Assembly (NCBI GenBank): GCA_030683155.1
Contig: JAUXMV010000101.1
Span: 20,893 to 84,892, forward strand
Reading direction: 5' to 3'
DNA: 64,000 nucleotides
Source: Bacteroidales bacterium
GTDB lineage: Bacteria; Bacteroidota; Bacteroidia; Bacteroidales; F082
The translations under genes were made by a program, and so were the position numbers. Positions 15,662 to 24,687 of the stretch are shown one piece after another. The stretch's first letter is position 1. Each line of letters begins with the position of its first letter. A model generated the notes under the pieces. It worked only from the letters and a program-made list of their open reading frames with translations. It was not told where the DNA came from and did no database searches.

Positions 15662-18172
15662 ATGAACAGAATTCTTTACCTGATCATCGGATTATTTCTG
15701 ATGCAGCACGTTATTGGGCAAACGGATACAAGCAATCTTGTGCCGCAAATTATTTTGCCTTCAGTAGTGCTGTCAGAGTCCGATTTCGAAGGCGGAAGCG
15801 CCTCAACTGACATCTCCGGCCTTTTACAATCATCGCGGGATATTTTTGTTTCCACAGCCGGCTTTAATTTTGGATCCCTGCGATACCGCATGCGTGGCTA
15901 CGATTCAGAAAACACCATGGTTCTTTTCAACGGTGTCGCCATGAACGACCTTGAAACCGGCAGGGCCTCCTGGTCGAGCTGGGGAGGTTTAAACGATGCT
16001 GTCAGAAACACCGAAATCAGCAATGGCATCACTACCTCCGACTGGGGTTTTGGGGGTGTTGGTGGCGTTACAAATATTCTTGCCCGTGCAGGAAGTTACC
16101 GCAAAGCCACCAATATTAGTTATGCTGCTTCAAACAGAAGTTACAACAACCGTCTGATGTTCCTTTATGCAACGGGCATGCAGGAAAACGGATGGGCGTT
16201 TGCTCTTTCAGGCTCCCGGCGCTGGTCCCAGGAAGGCTATGTACCCGGAACATTTTATGATGCCTGGGCTTACTATTTATCTGCAGAAAAAAAGATCAAC
16301 AATCAGCACAGCCTTGGAATCATCGCTTTTGCGGCACCCACGCAACGTGGCTATTCTGGCATATCCGTTCAGGAAGCCTACGACCTTTCAGGTTCAAATT
16401 ATTACAATGCCAACTGGGGGTATCAAAATGGTGAAGTACGAAATGCTCGTGTAAGCAATTACCATCAACCAATGATTCAGCTTTCCCACTATTGGACTCC
16501 TGCCGAAAAAACAAAAATTCAGACCACAGTATATCATTGGTTTGGCAGAGGCGGCGCAACTGCCCTTGATTGGAACGAAGCCAACGATCCACGACCTGAT
16601 TATTACAGAAACCTTCCAAGCTACTGGCTTCAAAGAGGTGATATGGATAATTATAATTATTACCTTGATCAATGGCAGAACAATGAGGAGTCCAGGCAGA
16701 TGCAGTGGGATCATTTTTATTTTGCTAACAGTAAAAATCTTGCAACAGTAAACAATGCCAATGGTATTCAGGGCAATAAGGTTACCGGAAACAAGTCAAA
16801 ATATATTGTCGAAGACAGAAGAATGGACAAAAATCAACTGGGTTTAAACATCAACGCCCAACATCAGCTGAATGCCAAAACAAGATTGACAGGTGGTGCC
16901 TTGCTTACTAGTGCAAAAACACGTCATCACAAAAGGCTGGCTGATTTATTGGGAGGCGATTTTTGGTTAGATATTGATAAGTATTCTGATCAGGAACCAT
17001 TTCAAATTACAAATGCGTCCCAAAACGACCTCAGAAACCCAAACAGGATTGTGAAAGAAGGCGATATCTTCGGATATGATTATTACGCCAACACAAACAA
17101 TGCACGCCTTTGGGGTCAGGCAGAAATGAAGATTTCGCGCTTTGAGTTATTTGCCTCTGCAGAAATAAGTTATACTGAATTCTGGCGCACAGGCAATATG
17201 CAAAACGGAAGATTTCCAGATAATTCTTACGGAGATTCTGAAAAAAACACCTTCCTCAATTACGGAATTAAAGCAGGTGCCACCTATGCAATTGACGGCC
17301 GCAATTATATTGTTGCCAATGCCGGATATCTCACCAGAGCGCCCTATTTCAGGGATTCTTATATTTCACCCCGAACACGCGATTTCGTTGTTGACGGTCT
17401 AAAAAGCGAAACCGTAATGGCAGGCGATATCAGCTATATTTTGCGTGCGCCAAACCTTAAAGCCAGAGTCACACTCTATCAGGCACAAATGCTCGACAAC
17501 CTTTGGGTTAGAAGTTATTACCACGAAGATTTGCGAAATTTTGTAAATTATATTATGTCCGACCTCGATCAAATGAGCCAGGGAATTGAATTTGGTGCCG
17601 AAGCAAATCTTTCGCCAACACTTTCTGTTCAAGCCATTTTAGGCCATGGACGCAATGTAATTTCCAACAGACCAAATGTTACTATTGCCGAAGATAACAA
17701 CGCCACACTTTTAGCTGAAAACCGTGTTGTTTATCTCAAAAACTATTATGTTGGAGGCTCACCTCAAACAATCGCATCTGCAGGCTTCAGATACAATTCA
17801 CCAAAATTTTGGTTTGCCGGTGTTAATGGTAACTATTATGACAATGCTTATCTCGAAGCTAATCCGGATAATCACACAGCTGAAGCAATGCGTTTGTATG
17901 CCGAAGGAGATGTAAGAATTGAAAAGCTGCTGAAACAACGAAAAATCGATCCGGGGTTCACCCTCGACTTTTTTGGAGGAAAATCATGGCTTATCAAGGG
18001 AAAAACCATTTTGCTCAACGTGAGTGTTAACAATATTCTCAACCGCAAAGATCTTGTGATCTGGGGTTTTGAGCAACTAAGGACAGACCTTAACGACCCA
18101 GGCAGGTTTCCTGAAAAATATTCCTATATGTATGGAACCACTTATTTCATCAATCTGGGCTTTAGACTTTAA
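15662..18172 (+). CDS. TonB-dependent outer-membrane receptor
   Basis: The frame opens at 15503, but the ATG at 15662 begins a clear signal peptide (MNRILYLIIGLFLMQHVIGQ) and follows a -7 element, so 836 residues are assigned. A plug domain follows with FNFGSLRYRMRGYDSENTMV, LFNGVAMNDLETG and GVGGVTNILARAG. The rest is a beta-barrel rich in aromatic strands, ending FINLGFRL. It lacks the SusC signature and the N-terminal carboxypeptidase-like domain, so it is a stand-alone TonB receptor. It is followed after 31 bases by a large lipoprotein gene and is divergent from the EEP enzyme, so the three may form one uptake system. Confidence 0.88.
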   Translation: MNRILYLIIGLFLMQHVIGQTDTSNLVPQIILPSVVLSESDFEGGSASTDISGLLQSSRDIFVSTAGFNFGSLRYRMRGYDSENTMVLFNGVAMNDLETGRASWSSWGGLNDAVRNTEISNGITTSDWGFGGVGGVTNILARAGSYRKATNISYAASNRSYNNRLMFLYATGMQENGWAFALSGSRRWSQEGYVPGTFYDAWAYYLSAEKKINNQHSLGIIAFAAPTQRGYSGISVQEAYDLSGSNYYNANWGYQNGEVRNARVSNYHQPMIQLSHYWTPAEKTKIQTTVYHWFGRGGATALDWNEANDPRPDYYRNLPSYWLQRGDMDNYNYYLDQWQNNEESRQMQWDHFYFANSKNLATVNNANGIQGNKVTGNKSKYIVEDRRMDKNQLGLNINAQHQLNAKTRLTGGALLTSAKTRHHKRLADLLGGDFWLDIDKYSDQEPFQITNASQNDLRNPNRIVKEGDIFGYDYYANTNNARLWGQAEMKISRFELFASAEISYTEFWRTGNMQNGRFPDNSYGDSEKNTFLNYGIKAGATYAIDGRNYIVANAGYLTRAPYFRDSYISPRTRDFVVDGLKSETVMAGDISYILRAPNLKARVTLYQAQMLDNLWVRSYYHEDLRNFVNYIMSDLDQMSQGIEFGAEANLSPTLSVQAILGHGRNVISNRPNVTIAEDNNATLLAENRVVYLKNYYVGGSPQTIASAGFRYNSPKFWFAGVNGNYYDNAYLEANPDNHTAEAMRLYAEGDVRIEKLLKQRKIDPGFTLDFFGGKSWLIKGKTILLNVSVNNILNRKDLVIWGFEQLRTDLNDPGRFPEKYSYMYGTTYFINLGFRL

Positions 18173-18203
18173 CAAATTTGAACAAACGATATAATCTATT
18201 ATA

Positions 18204-20822
18204 ATGAAGACAAAAATTAAAAATTTCTCTTTCGCCCTGCTATTGCTCATCGCAACGGGCATTATCGGTTCTTGCGTCAAACAAGATTTCGACCGTCCTC
18301 CAATCAAAGATATTCCAGTCGGACAAGTGTATACCATTGGAGAACTTATAACACTTTTCAACACCTCCGGAGCAACACAATTCAATACGGATGCTTCTGT
18401 TTATGGCGTTGTAACCATGGATGAAACCACAGGTAACATTTACCGCACCACTTATATTCAGGATGCAACCGGCGCCATCAATGTCAGGTTAAAAGAAGCA
18501 GGCGGCTTGCGTGTTGGCGATTCAGTAAGGGTTTATTTGAAGAATGTAATCCTTTCAGCCTACAACAATATGAGGCAACTTGACAATGTGCATAACGACA
18601 GCAATATTATTATTCTGGCCAATCAAAAGTATCGCGAACCAGAAACAGTTACCATTACCCAGCTTCTTTCAGGTAATTATCAGGCTAAACTCGTTCGCCT
18701 TGAAAACGTTCAATTTGTTGCCGGAGACACAGCGCTGACATATTCTGCTACAGATGCAACCACCAATCGTACAATTGAAGATTGTGACGGGAAATCAATT
18801 ATTGTCCGCACAAGTAACTTTGCCAATTTTGCAAAGAAAAACCTTCCAAATGGCAACGGAAGTCTGATAGCTGTAGCCGGACTTTTTAACACCACATGGC
18901 AGTTATACGTGCGCACAGCAACCGAAGTTGTAATGGAAGGCCAACGTTGCGGCGGCGGCGGTGGAGGCGGAACAGATCCGGTTAATACCGTTAATCAGGA
19001 TTTCAATTCTGTTTCAGATAACGTTGACATTGCTTTCAATGGCTGGACAAATATAGCAGAAGCCGGTACACGCAAGTGGCAGGGAAAAGTTTTTGGTGGC
19101 AATGGATATGCACAGGCATCAGGATACAATTCCAACCTGAGCAGCATGATTACATGGCTCATCACACCTCCTGTAAAAATGGATCAGGCTAAGCTGCTCC
19201 GTTTTAAAACTGCAAAAGCTTTCTGGGAACATGGTACCGATGTTCCAATGACTGTTTTGGTTTCATCCAATTTTGATGGTATAAATGTTGCTGCTGCATC
19301 ATGGACACCAATTGCAGCGCGCATTGCTACACAATCTGACGGCGATAATGCATGGATTGAATCCGGAGATATCGATCTCTCTGCCTTCATTCCTGAAGGG
19401 AAAATTTCAGTCGCCTTTAAATATGTAGGAAGTGGTACCAAATCTACTTCAATGCGTATTGATGACGTATACATCGGCACTGAAGGGGGTGGCGGTGGTG
19501 GCGGAGATGCCGGAACCATTGACAACCCTTATACAGTTGAACAAGCAATTGAAAACCAAAATGCAACACCCTATGTGGCTGGATGGGTTAGTGGCTATAT
19601 CGTTGGCGCAGTAAAATCAGGTGTTTCAACTGTTACTTCTGCCGCAGACGTGAGCTTTAGTCCTCCTTTCGATTTGGCAACCAATGTAATGATTGCATCA
19701 AACATGAATGAAACTGATTACACCAAATGTGTGATCGTAAATCTTCCGGCCGGAACGCCATTGCGCACACAGGTGAACTTGATGGACAATCCGGGCAACC
19801 TCAAGAAGTTATTGAAAGTAACCGGCGTACTTCGCACCTACTTTGGATTAGCAGGTTTAAGAGACGCTCCTGGTCAGGCTGGTGATTTCGTCCTCGAAGG
19901 CGGCGGCGGTGGCGGAACTGGCTCCGGCACCATGGCAGATCCATATACAGTAGCATTGGCAATCGAAAAACAAAACGCAACACCCTATGTTGTCGGCTGG
20001 GTGAAAGGCTATATTGTGGGATCGGTTGTTGCCGGAACTTCAACAATTACAAGTCCAACCGATATTCATTGGACAGGTCCATTTACCTCGGCTACTAATG
20101 TTGTGATTGCAGATTCAAAAACCGAAACTGATTATACGAAGTGTGTAATTGTAAACTTACCTGCAGGATCGGCACTGCGAACAGCAGTCAATCTTCTGGA
20201 CAATCCCGGAAATCATTTGAAATGGGTTAACGTTAAAGGAACCCTAAGAACATATTTTGGCATTGCAGGATTACGTGATGCTCCCGGAACAGCATCCGAC
20301 TTCCAGCTTGAAACCAGTGGCGGGGGCGGAGGTGGAGGTACCATCTTCTCGGAAGTTTTTGCCACAAACCTTGGAACTTTTTCTGCCTTTAGCGTTGAAG
20401 GTGCTCAGGTATGGAACTGGGCAAATTTTGATGGCGGATGCGCTTTAATGTCAGGGTTTTTCAATACAGTCAGATACCCAAATGAAGATTGGCTCATCTC
20501 ACCTGCAATCAATCTTTCAACCCATACAGGATCAAAATTGAATATTCGGCAGGCGGCAAATTATGTAGATGGACAGTGGGATTTATTGCAAGTGATGATA
20601 TCCTCAAACTATGATGGAACAAGCAATCCAGGCACACAAGGCACATGGACTGAGCTTCAGATTCCAAATCGTCCTGCAGGAACAAACTGGACATTTGTTG
20701 ATTCAGGTGACATCAATATTGGCGCGTATGACGGTCAGGGCGCAGTGTATATTGCATTCCGTTATCGCTCTACTGGCACTGTTGCTTCCTCATGGGAAAT
20801 AAGCAAAGTTGAAGTAAAATAA
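18204..20822 (+). CDS. Large multidomain surface lipoprotein (DUF5689, two DUF6359-like modules, choice-of-anchor-J-like domains)
   Basis: An 872-residue lipoprotein (lipobox GIIGSC). Domain order by reading: a DUF5689-like OB-fold region (about 40-245), a jelly-roll choice-of-anchor-J-like domain (about 260-430), two tandem DUF6359-like modules (about 435-565 and 575-700), and a final choice-of-anchor-J-like domain (about 715-872). Each junction is a poly-glycine linker of six or more Gly. The tandem modules share the segments NATPYV.GW, GYIVG, DYTKCVIVNLPAG and LRTYFG.AGLRDAPG. OB-like folds suggest nucleic-acid or sugar binding. The gene follows the TonB receptor and ends in a strong terminator, so it is probably the surface binding partner of that receptor. 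The function is inferred from context. Confidence 0.8.
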   Translation: MKTKIKNFSFALLLLIATGIIGSCVKQDFDRPPIKDIPVGQVYTIGELITLFNTSGATQFNTDASVYGVVTMDETTGNIYRTTYIQDATGAINVRLKEAGGLRVGDSVRVYLKNVILSAYNNMRQLDNVHNDSNIIILANQKYREPETVTITQLLSGNYQAKLVRLENVQFVAGDTALTYSATDATTNRTIEDCDGKSIIVRTSNFANFAKKNLPNGNGSLIAVAGLFNTTWQLYVRTATEVVMEGQRCGGGGGGGTDPVNTVNQDFNSVSDNVDIAFNGWTNIAEAGTRKWQGKVFGGNGYAQASGYNSNLSSMITWLITPPVKMDQAKLLRFKTAKAFWEHGTDVPMTVLVSSNFDGINVAAASWTPIAARIATQSDGDNAWIESGDIDLSAFIPEGKISVAFKYVGSGTKSTSMRIDDVYIGTEGGGGGGGDAGTIDNPYTVEQAIENQNATPYVAGWVSGYIVGAVKSGVSTVTSAADVSFSPPFDLATNVMIASNMNETDYTKCVIVNLPAGTPLRTQVNLMDNPGNLKKLLKVTGVLRTYFGLAGLRDAPGQAGDFVLEGGGGGGTGSGTMADPYTVALAIEKQNATPYVVGWVKGYIVGSVVAGTSTITSPTDIHWTGPFTSATNVVIADSKTETDYTKCVIVNLPAGSALRTAVNLLDNPGNHLKWVNVKGTLRTYFGIAGLRDAPGTASDFQLETSGGGGGGGTIFSEVFATNLGTFSAFSVEGAQVWNWANFDGGCALMSGFFNTVRYPNEDWLISPAINLSTHTGSKLNIRQAANYVDGQWDLLQVMISSNYDGTSNPGTQGTWTELQIPNRPAGTNWTFVDSGDINIGAYDGQGAVYIAFRYRSTGTVASSWEISKVEVK
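19519..20312 (+). repeat. In-frame tandem duplication of a DUF6359-like module
   Basis: Two consecutive modules of about 130 codons (roughly 19519-19903 and 19930-20312) encode highly similar protein segments. Shared segments include DYTKCVIVNLPAG and LRTYFG.AGLRDAPG. Glycine-coding linkers flank both. This looks like an internal gene duplication with some drift. Confidence 0.8.
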
Positions 20823-20839
20823 TTTCTTAAAAATCAATA

Positions 20840-20880
20840 AAAAGGATGGCAGCTTATTTAGTTGCCATCCTTTTTTATTT
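20840..20880 (+). terminator. Intrinsic terminator of the TonB receptor-lipoprotein operon
   Basis: Twelve-base arms (20840-20851 with 20863-20874, core AAGGATGGCA) enclose an 11-base loop and run into a T-rich tail. It lies about 18 bases after the lipoprotein stop codon. Confidence 0.85.
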
Positions 20881-20900
20881 TCAGGTCTATACATTTTTTG

Positions 20901-20908
20901 CACCTTTG
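20901..20908 (+). promoter_or_regulatory. Probable -7 element (CACCTTTG) for the mannosyltransferase-pyrC operon
   Basis: Seven of eight positions fit TAnnTTTG. It lies 37 bases before the ATG at 20946 and just after the terminator at 20840-20880, where a new promoter is expected. Confidence 0.35.
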
Positions 20909-20945
20909 TATCGTTATTTCCACAAAACAATACGGGAGAGTAATT

Positions 20946-21689
20946 ATGTCTGATACGCTTGTAATCATACCAACCTTTAATGAGAAGGAAAACATCGAAA
21001 ACATCATACGTTATGTTTTTGATCTGGAAAAGAAATTTGATATCCTCATCGTTGAGGACAATAGTCCTGATGGCACAGCACAAATTGTAAAAAAACTGAT
21101 AAAAGAATTTCCTGAACGACTTTTTATTGAGGAACGTAAAGGTAAACTAGGACTTGGTACCGCTTATATTCACGGATTCCGTTGGGGCCTGAAACAGGGT
21201 TACGATTATATCATTGAAATGGATGCAGACTTTTCGCACAACCCTTCCGACCTTCCACGCCTGTATCATGCCTGTGCTGTTGAAGGTGCCGATGTTGCTG
21301 TTGGTTCACGCTATATCACTGGCGTAAATGTAGTTAACTGGCCCATGGGAAGGGTTTTGATGTCCTATTATGCTTCAGCCTATGTGCGTTTTATTACCCG
21401 CATGAAAGTGCGTGATACTACCGCAGGATTTGTTTGCTATAAAAGGAATGTTTTAGAAACCATCAATCTTAATAAGGTAAAATTTGTGGGATATGCTTTT
21501 CAGATTGAAATGAAGTACACCTCCTGGCGCCTGGGATTTACCATCAAAGAAGTTCCTATAATTTTTACCGACCGCACTGAAGGCACCTCTAAAATGAATA
21601 AAGGCATTTTCAAAGAAGCAGTTTTTGGTGTCATTAGTCTTCGTTGGCGAGGTGTAACCGGCAGAATCCGTGCTGTTAAAAAGCAATAG
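20946..21689 (+). CDS. Polyprenol-phosphate mannosyltransferase (DPM1-like, GT2)
   Basis: The frame extends to 20862 but overlaps the upstream terminator; ATG at 20946 gives a 247-residue GT2 enzyme starting DTLVIIPTFNEKENI. It has the nucleotide-binding VEDNSPDGT, the DxD-type motif EMDADFSHNP, and VGSRYITG. It lacks the C-terminal membrane domain of DPM1/GtrA fusions. It transfers a sugar, by family analogy mannose from GDP-mannose, to polyprenyl phosphate on the inner face of the membrane, for glycan or protein glycosylation. It sits 21 bases upstream of pyrC, an adjacency common in Bacteroidota, and likely shares its transcript. Confidence 0.88.
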   Translation: MSDTLVIIPTFNEKENIENIIRYVFDLEKKFDILIVEDNSPDGTAQIVKKLIKEFPERLFIEERKGKLGLGTAYIHGFRWGLKQGYDYIIEMDADFSHNPSDLPRLYHACAVEGADVAVGSRYITGVNVVNWPMGRVLMSYYASAYVRFITRMKVRDTTAGFVCYKRNVLETINLNKVKFVGYAFQIEMKYTSWRLGFTIKEVPIIFTDRTEGTSKMNKGIFKEAVFGVISLRWRGVTGRIRAVKKQ

Positions 21690-21710
21690 AAATTTAATAC
21701 ATGCTAACTT

Positions 21711-23066
21711 ATGGGCGTAAGATATTTCATTCGCAATGCAAAAATCATCAACGAGGGAAAATCTTTTCATGCTGATGTGGCTATTTCTGACGGATTGATT
21801 GAAGCTATTACCGTAAGTCAAGCTGAAATACCCGAAAAATTCAGCCGCTATGAACTGATAGATGCGCGTGATAAAATACTTATTCCCGGTATAATCGACG
21901 ATCAGGTGCATTTTCGCGAGCCTGGACTTACCTACAAAGGCGATATTTATAGCGAAAGCAGGTCCGCTGTTGCGGGTGGTATTACAAGTTTTATGGAAAT
22001 GCCCAACACCATCCCAAACACACTCACTCAAGATTTATTGGAGGAAAAATACGCTATTGCAGCCGAAAAGTCGCTGGCCAACTATTCGTTTTATATGGGT
22101 GCCTCCAACGATAACAGCAAAGAGGTTTTAAAGACTGATCCGAAAAACGTGTGTGGAATAAAAGTTTTTATGGGCTCAAGCACTGGCAATATGCTCGTTG
22201 ACAATGAGCTCACACTTGAACGCATCTTTTCTGAAGCACCTTGTCTTGTTGCTGTTCACTGCGAGCATGAACCTACGATTCAAAAAAATGTCAATGAATT
22301 TCTTCGGCAATATGGCCTGGATGCTCCGGCAAATATTCATCCGCTGATTCGTAACGCTGAAGCCTGTTATCGTTCATCTGCCCAGGCAGTTGAACTGGCG
22401 GCGAAGTATAATACCCGACTGCATGTATTGCATCTTTCTTCGGCAAAAGAGATGTCACTTTTCAGAAACGATATTCCGCTTTCAGAAAAGAAAATCACTG
22501 CTGAGGTATGTTTGCACCATCTTTGGTTTACAGATAAAGATTATGAAAGCAGCGGAAATTTTATTAAGTGGAATCCGGCTGTGAAATCTGCAGAAGACAG
22601 GGATATGCTTTGGAATGCACTTTTAGATGGAAGGCTTGATGTAGTTGCAACAGACCATGCACCGCATAGTTTTGAGGAAAAATCTATGCCATATTTCAAG
22701 AGTCCTTCAGGCGGGCCAATGGTTCAGCATCTTTTGCCGGGAATGCTTGAATTTTACAAAAAGGGTAAAATTAGTCTGGAAATGATGGTCGGGAAAATGT
22801 GTCACAACCCGGCAATAGCTTTTAATGTCGAAAAAAGAGGCTTTATTCGTGAAGGTTATTTTGCTGATCTCGTGCTCGTTGATTTAAATAAAGCTTTTAC
22901 GGTTGACAAAGGAAATATCCTTTACAAATGTGGCTGGTCACCTATGGAAAACATTGCTTTTCCGGCAAGCGTGACACATACGTTTGTGAATGGAAATCTT
23001 GTGTATGAAAATGGCCGGTTGCATGAAAGAATCAAAGGGATGCGTCTCAAATTTGACAGAAATTAA
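21711..23066 (+). CDS. pyrC: Dihydroorotase (Bacteroidota type)
   Basis: A 451-residue amidohydrolase with IPGIIDDQVHFREPG, the MEMPNTIPNT loop, GIKVFMGSSTGN, AVHCEHEP, HVLHLSSAKE and ATDHAPHSFEEK. This is the class I dihydroorotase layout, catalysing the reversible cyclisation of N-carbamoyl-aspartate to dihydroorotate in pyrimidine synthesis. The first His of the usual HxH metal motif is Gln here (QVH). As far as I recall this variant is usual for Bacteroidota enzymes. It lies between the mannosyltransferase and a small lipoprotein gene on the same strand. Confidence 0.93.
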   Translation: MGVRYFIRNAKIINEGKSFHADVAISDGLIEAITVSQAEIPEKFSRYELIDARDKILIPGIIDDQVHFREPGLTYKGDIYSESRSAVAGGITSFMEMPNTIPNTLTQDLLEEKYAIAAEKSLANYSFYMGASNDNSKEVLKTDPKNVCGIKVFMGSSTGNMLVDNELTLERIFSEAPCLVAVHCEHEPTIQKNVNEFLRQYGLDAPANIHPLIRNAEACYRSSAQAVELAAKYNTRLHVLHLSSAKEMSLFRNDIPLSEKKITAEVCLHHLWFTDKDYESSGNFIKWNPAVKSAEDRDMLWNALLDGRLDVVATDHAPHSFEEKSMPYFKSPSGGPMVQHLLPGMLEFYKKGKISLEMMVGKMCHNPAIAFNVEKRGFIREGYFADLVLVDLNKAFTVDKGNILYKCGWSPMENIAFPASVTHTFVNGNLVYENGRLHERIKGMRLKFDRN

Positions 23067-23127
23067 AATGCCGTTAAATTCAACAGAAAAAATACTTAAA
23101 CCAATTAAGTATTTACGCTTTACCGTT

Positions 23128-23595
23128 ATGCTAAGATTGATAACATTAGTTGCTTTGAGCGTGTTTTTTTTGATTTCATGCAACAATTCAACAGAAAAAA
23201 TTCCTGTTGTTGACTCTGAAATTATCGAGCTCTGGGACAATGGACAAGCCCGTGTGGTATGGGTTTATGGTCTTTCAAACGGGGAAAAAGTTGCCATCAG
23301 GGAGATTCAGTATTTTGCCAGCGGAGCGAAAAGCATGGAGGGTGCATTGCTGAATGAGAAGCGCCATGGCGAATGGAAATCATGGTATGAGGACGGAAGT
23401 CTTTGGAGTGAAGGGTCGTTTCGTGAAGGGCGTCGGCATGGAAAAGGAGTCGTTTATCATTCAAATGGTAATAAATTTATTGAAGGTACCTATTTGAATG
23501 GTCAACGTGTTGGAACATGGCTTTGGTATGATAAAGAAGGAAATATCATCAGTGAAGCTGAAGGACTTAGTCTGGCTCCCGATATAAATCAATAG
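23128..23595 (+). CDS. MORN-repeat lipoprotein (YwqK-like)
   Basis: The frame can be read from 23068, one base after pyrC, but the ATG at 23128 begins a standard lipoprotein signal (MLRLITLVALSVFFLISC), so it is preferred; 155 residues. After the lipid Cys come repeats of the MORN/YwqK kind, with G.W..WY.(D/N)G..W..G(S/T)(F/Y) spacing, for example HGEWKSWYEDGSLWSEGSF and GTWLWYDKEGN. NCBI labels such proteins toxin-antitoxin YwqK family antitoxins, but no toxin partner is present, so that label should not be taken as function. It probably sits on the envelope facing the periplasm or surface and may be co-transcribed with pyrC. Confidence 0.75.
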   Translation: MLRLITLVALSVFFLISCNNSTEKIPVVDSEIIELWDNGQARVVWVYGLSNGEKVAIREIQYFASGAKSMEGALLNEKRHGEWKSWYEDGSLWSEGSFREGRRHGKGVVYHSNGNKFIEGTYLNGQRVGTWLWYDKEGNIISEAEGLSLAPDINQ

Positions 23596-23633
23596 TAATT
23601 TGAAAGCCAATAAGGAGTCACTTTTGAAATTAC
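23595..23633. terminator. Possible hairpin between convergent genes
   Basis: GTAATTTGAAAG and CTTTTGAAATTAC pair imperfectly over a 14-base loop. The hairpin overlaps the stop codons of the MORN lipoprotein and the histidine kinase. It lacks a clear T tail, so it is only a weak terminator candidate. Confidence 0.3.
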
Positions 23634-24679
23634 TTCGCTTTGGAAAGTGTAAAGGCAAAAATTGTTCCTTTTTCAAGTTTGCTGCGCACACTGATGGTTT
23701 GATCGTGCGCTTCGATGATATGCTTCACGATGGCAAGCCCCAATCCTGTGCCACCCATATCGCGTGAACGGCCTTTATCTGTGCGATAAAAACGTTCAAA
23801 AATGCGGAAAAGGCTTTCTTCTGAGATTCCAGGGCCATTGTCCTTGATTTCTACCAGATAATTTTCCCCCATATCGAAGAAGCGAACCACAATCTTATTG
23901 TTGTTTTTGTCTCCATATTTAATTCCGTTTTCGATGAGGTTTATAAGCACCTGACGAATACGTTTCTTGTCGGCACGTACGATCACCTGCCGAAAGTTTT
24001 GGCTGTCAATTCTGATGTTTGCATTGTTCTTTCTTGCCTTCATTTCGAGGAAATCAACCACATCTTTTGCAAGTTCAATGAGATCGAAATTGTCCAGATT
24101 TAGCTTTACCTCACCTGATTCAAGTTTTGAAATTTCTTCAAGATCTTCAACAATGGCAATAAGCCGGTTTACACTTTTTTCTGTCCTGATCAGATAACTT
24201 CTGTAAATATCCGGATCTTCCAATCCACCATCAAGTAAAGTAAGCACATAGCCCTGAATATTGAAAATTGGCGTCTTGAGTTCGTGAGAAATATTTCCAA
24301 GAAACTCTCGTCTGTAGACGGCAAGTTTTTTTAACTCTTCTATTTCAACACGTTGCTTATTACCCCATTCCAAAACGGCTTCGTTCATTCCTTCGATAGA
24401 TTCGCTCAGTGCCGCCTTCGCTTTTTCTTTTCTTGTAGGTCTGAAATTTGGTATCGTTTTATAAATCAATTTGATTTTTTCGAAAATAAACTTATCAACA
24501 GCATTTTGGTAAACAAAAAAACCTGTTATAAAAACAACGCCGTCAATCCACAGAATATGCCACCAATGCAGGTTTTCGGTGATGTAAACCAAAATCAGCA
24601 GCAGCACTGTGAGCACTGCAACAATGCCGAGGGAAGTAGTTAAAGCAACTTTATTGGTTTCGCGGTAGCGTGTAGCCAT
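23630..24679 (-). CDS. Two-component sensor histidine kinase (PhoR-like)
   Basis: A 349-residue kinase with two N-terminal membrane helices (about 12-34 and 40-58) and almost no periplasmic loop. A short linker leads to the dimerisation domain with the phospho-accepting His in ISHELKTPIFNIQG. The ATPase domain has NLIENGIKYGDKN, DNGPGISEE and GGTGLGLAIVKHII. The small extracytoplasmic region suggests sensing in the membrane or through a partner protein. It follows its response regulator by 8 bases on the same strand. The pair resembles the PhoR/PhoB arrangement of Bacteroidota, but the signal is unknown. Confidence 0.9.
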   Translation of the reverse strand: MATRYRETNKVALTTSLGIVAVLTVLLLILVYITENLHWWHILWIDGVVFITGFFVYQNAVDKFIFEKIKLIYKTIPNFRPTRKEKAKAALSESIEGMNEAVLEWGNKQRVEIEELKKLAVYRREFLGNISHELKTPIFNIQGYVLTLLDGGLEDPDIYRSYLIRTEKSVNRLIAIVEDLEEISKLESGEVKLNLDNFDLIELAKDVVDFLEMKARKNNANIRIDSQNFRQVIVRADKKRIRQVLINLIENGIKYGDKNNNKIVVRFFDMGENYLVEIKDNGPGISEESLFRIFERFYRTDKGRSRDMGGTGLGLAIVKHIIEAHDQTISVRSKLEKGTIFAFTLSKAK

Positions 24680-24687
24680 GGATCGGG

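Noticed and set aside
18951..20340. Runs of G-rich codons considered as phase-variable homopolymer tracts
   Set aside because: The runs are mixed GGN codons rather than long single-base tracts, so slippage is less likely; they encode flexible glycine linkers.
23128..23595. YwqK-like protein considered as a toxin-antitoxin antitoxin
   Set aside because: No toxin gene is adjacent, and the protein is a lipoprotein with MORN repeats, so the database label is not supported by context.
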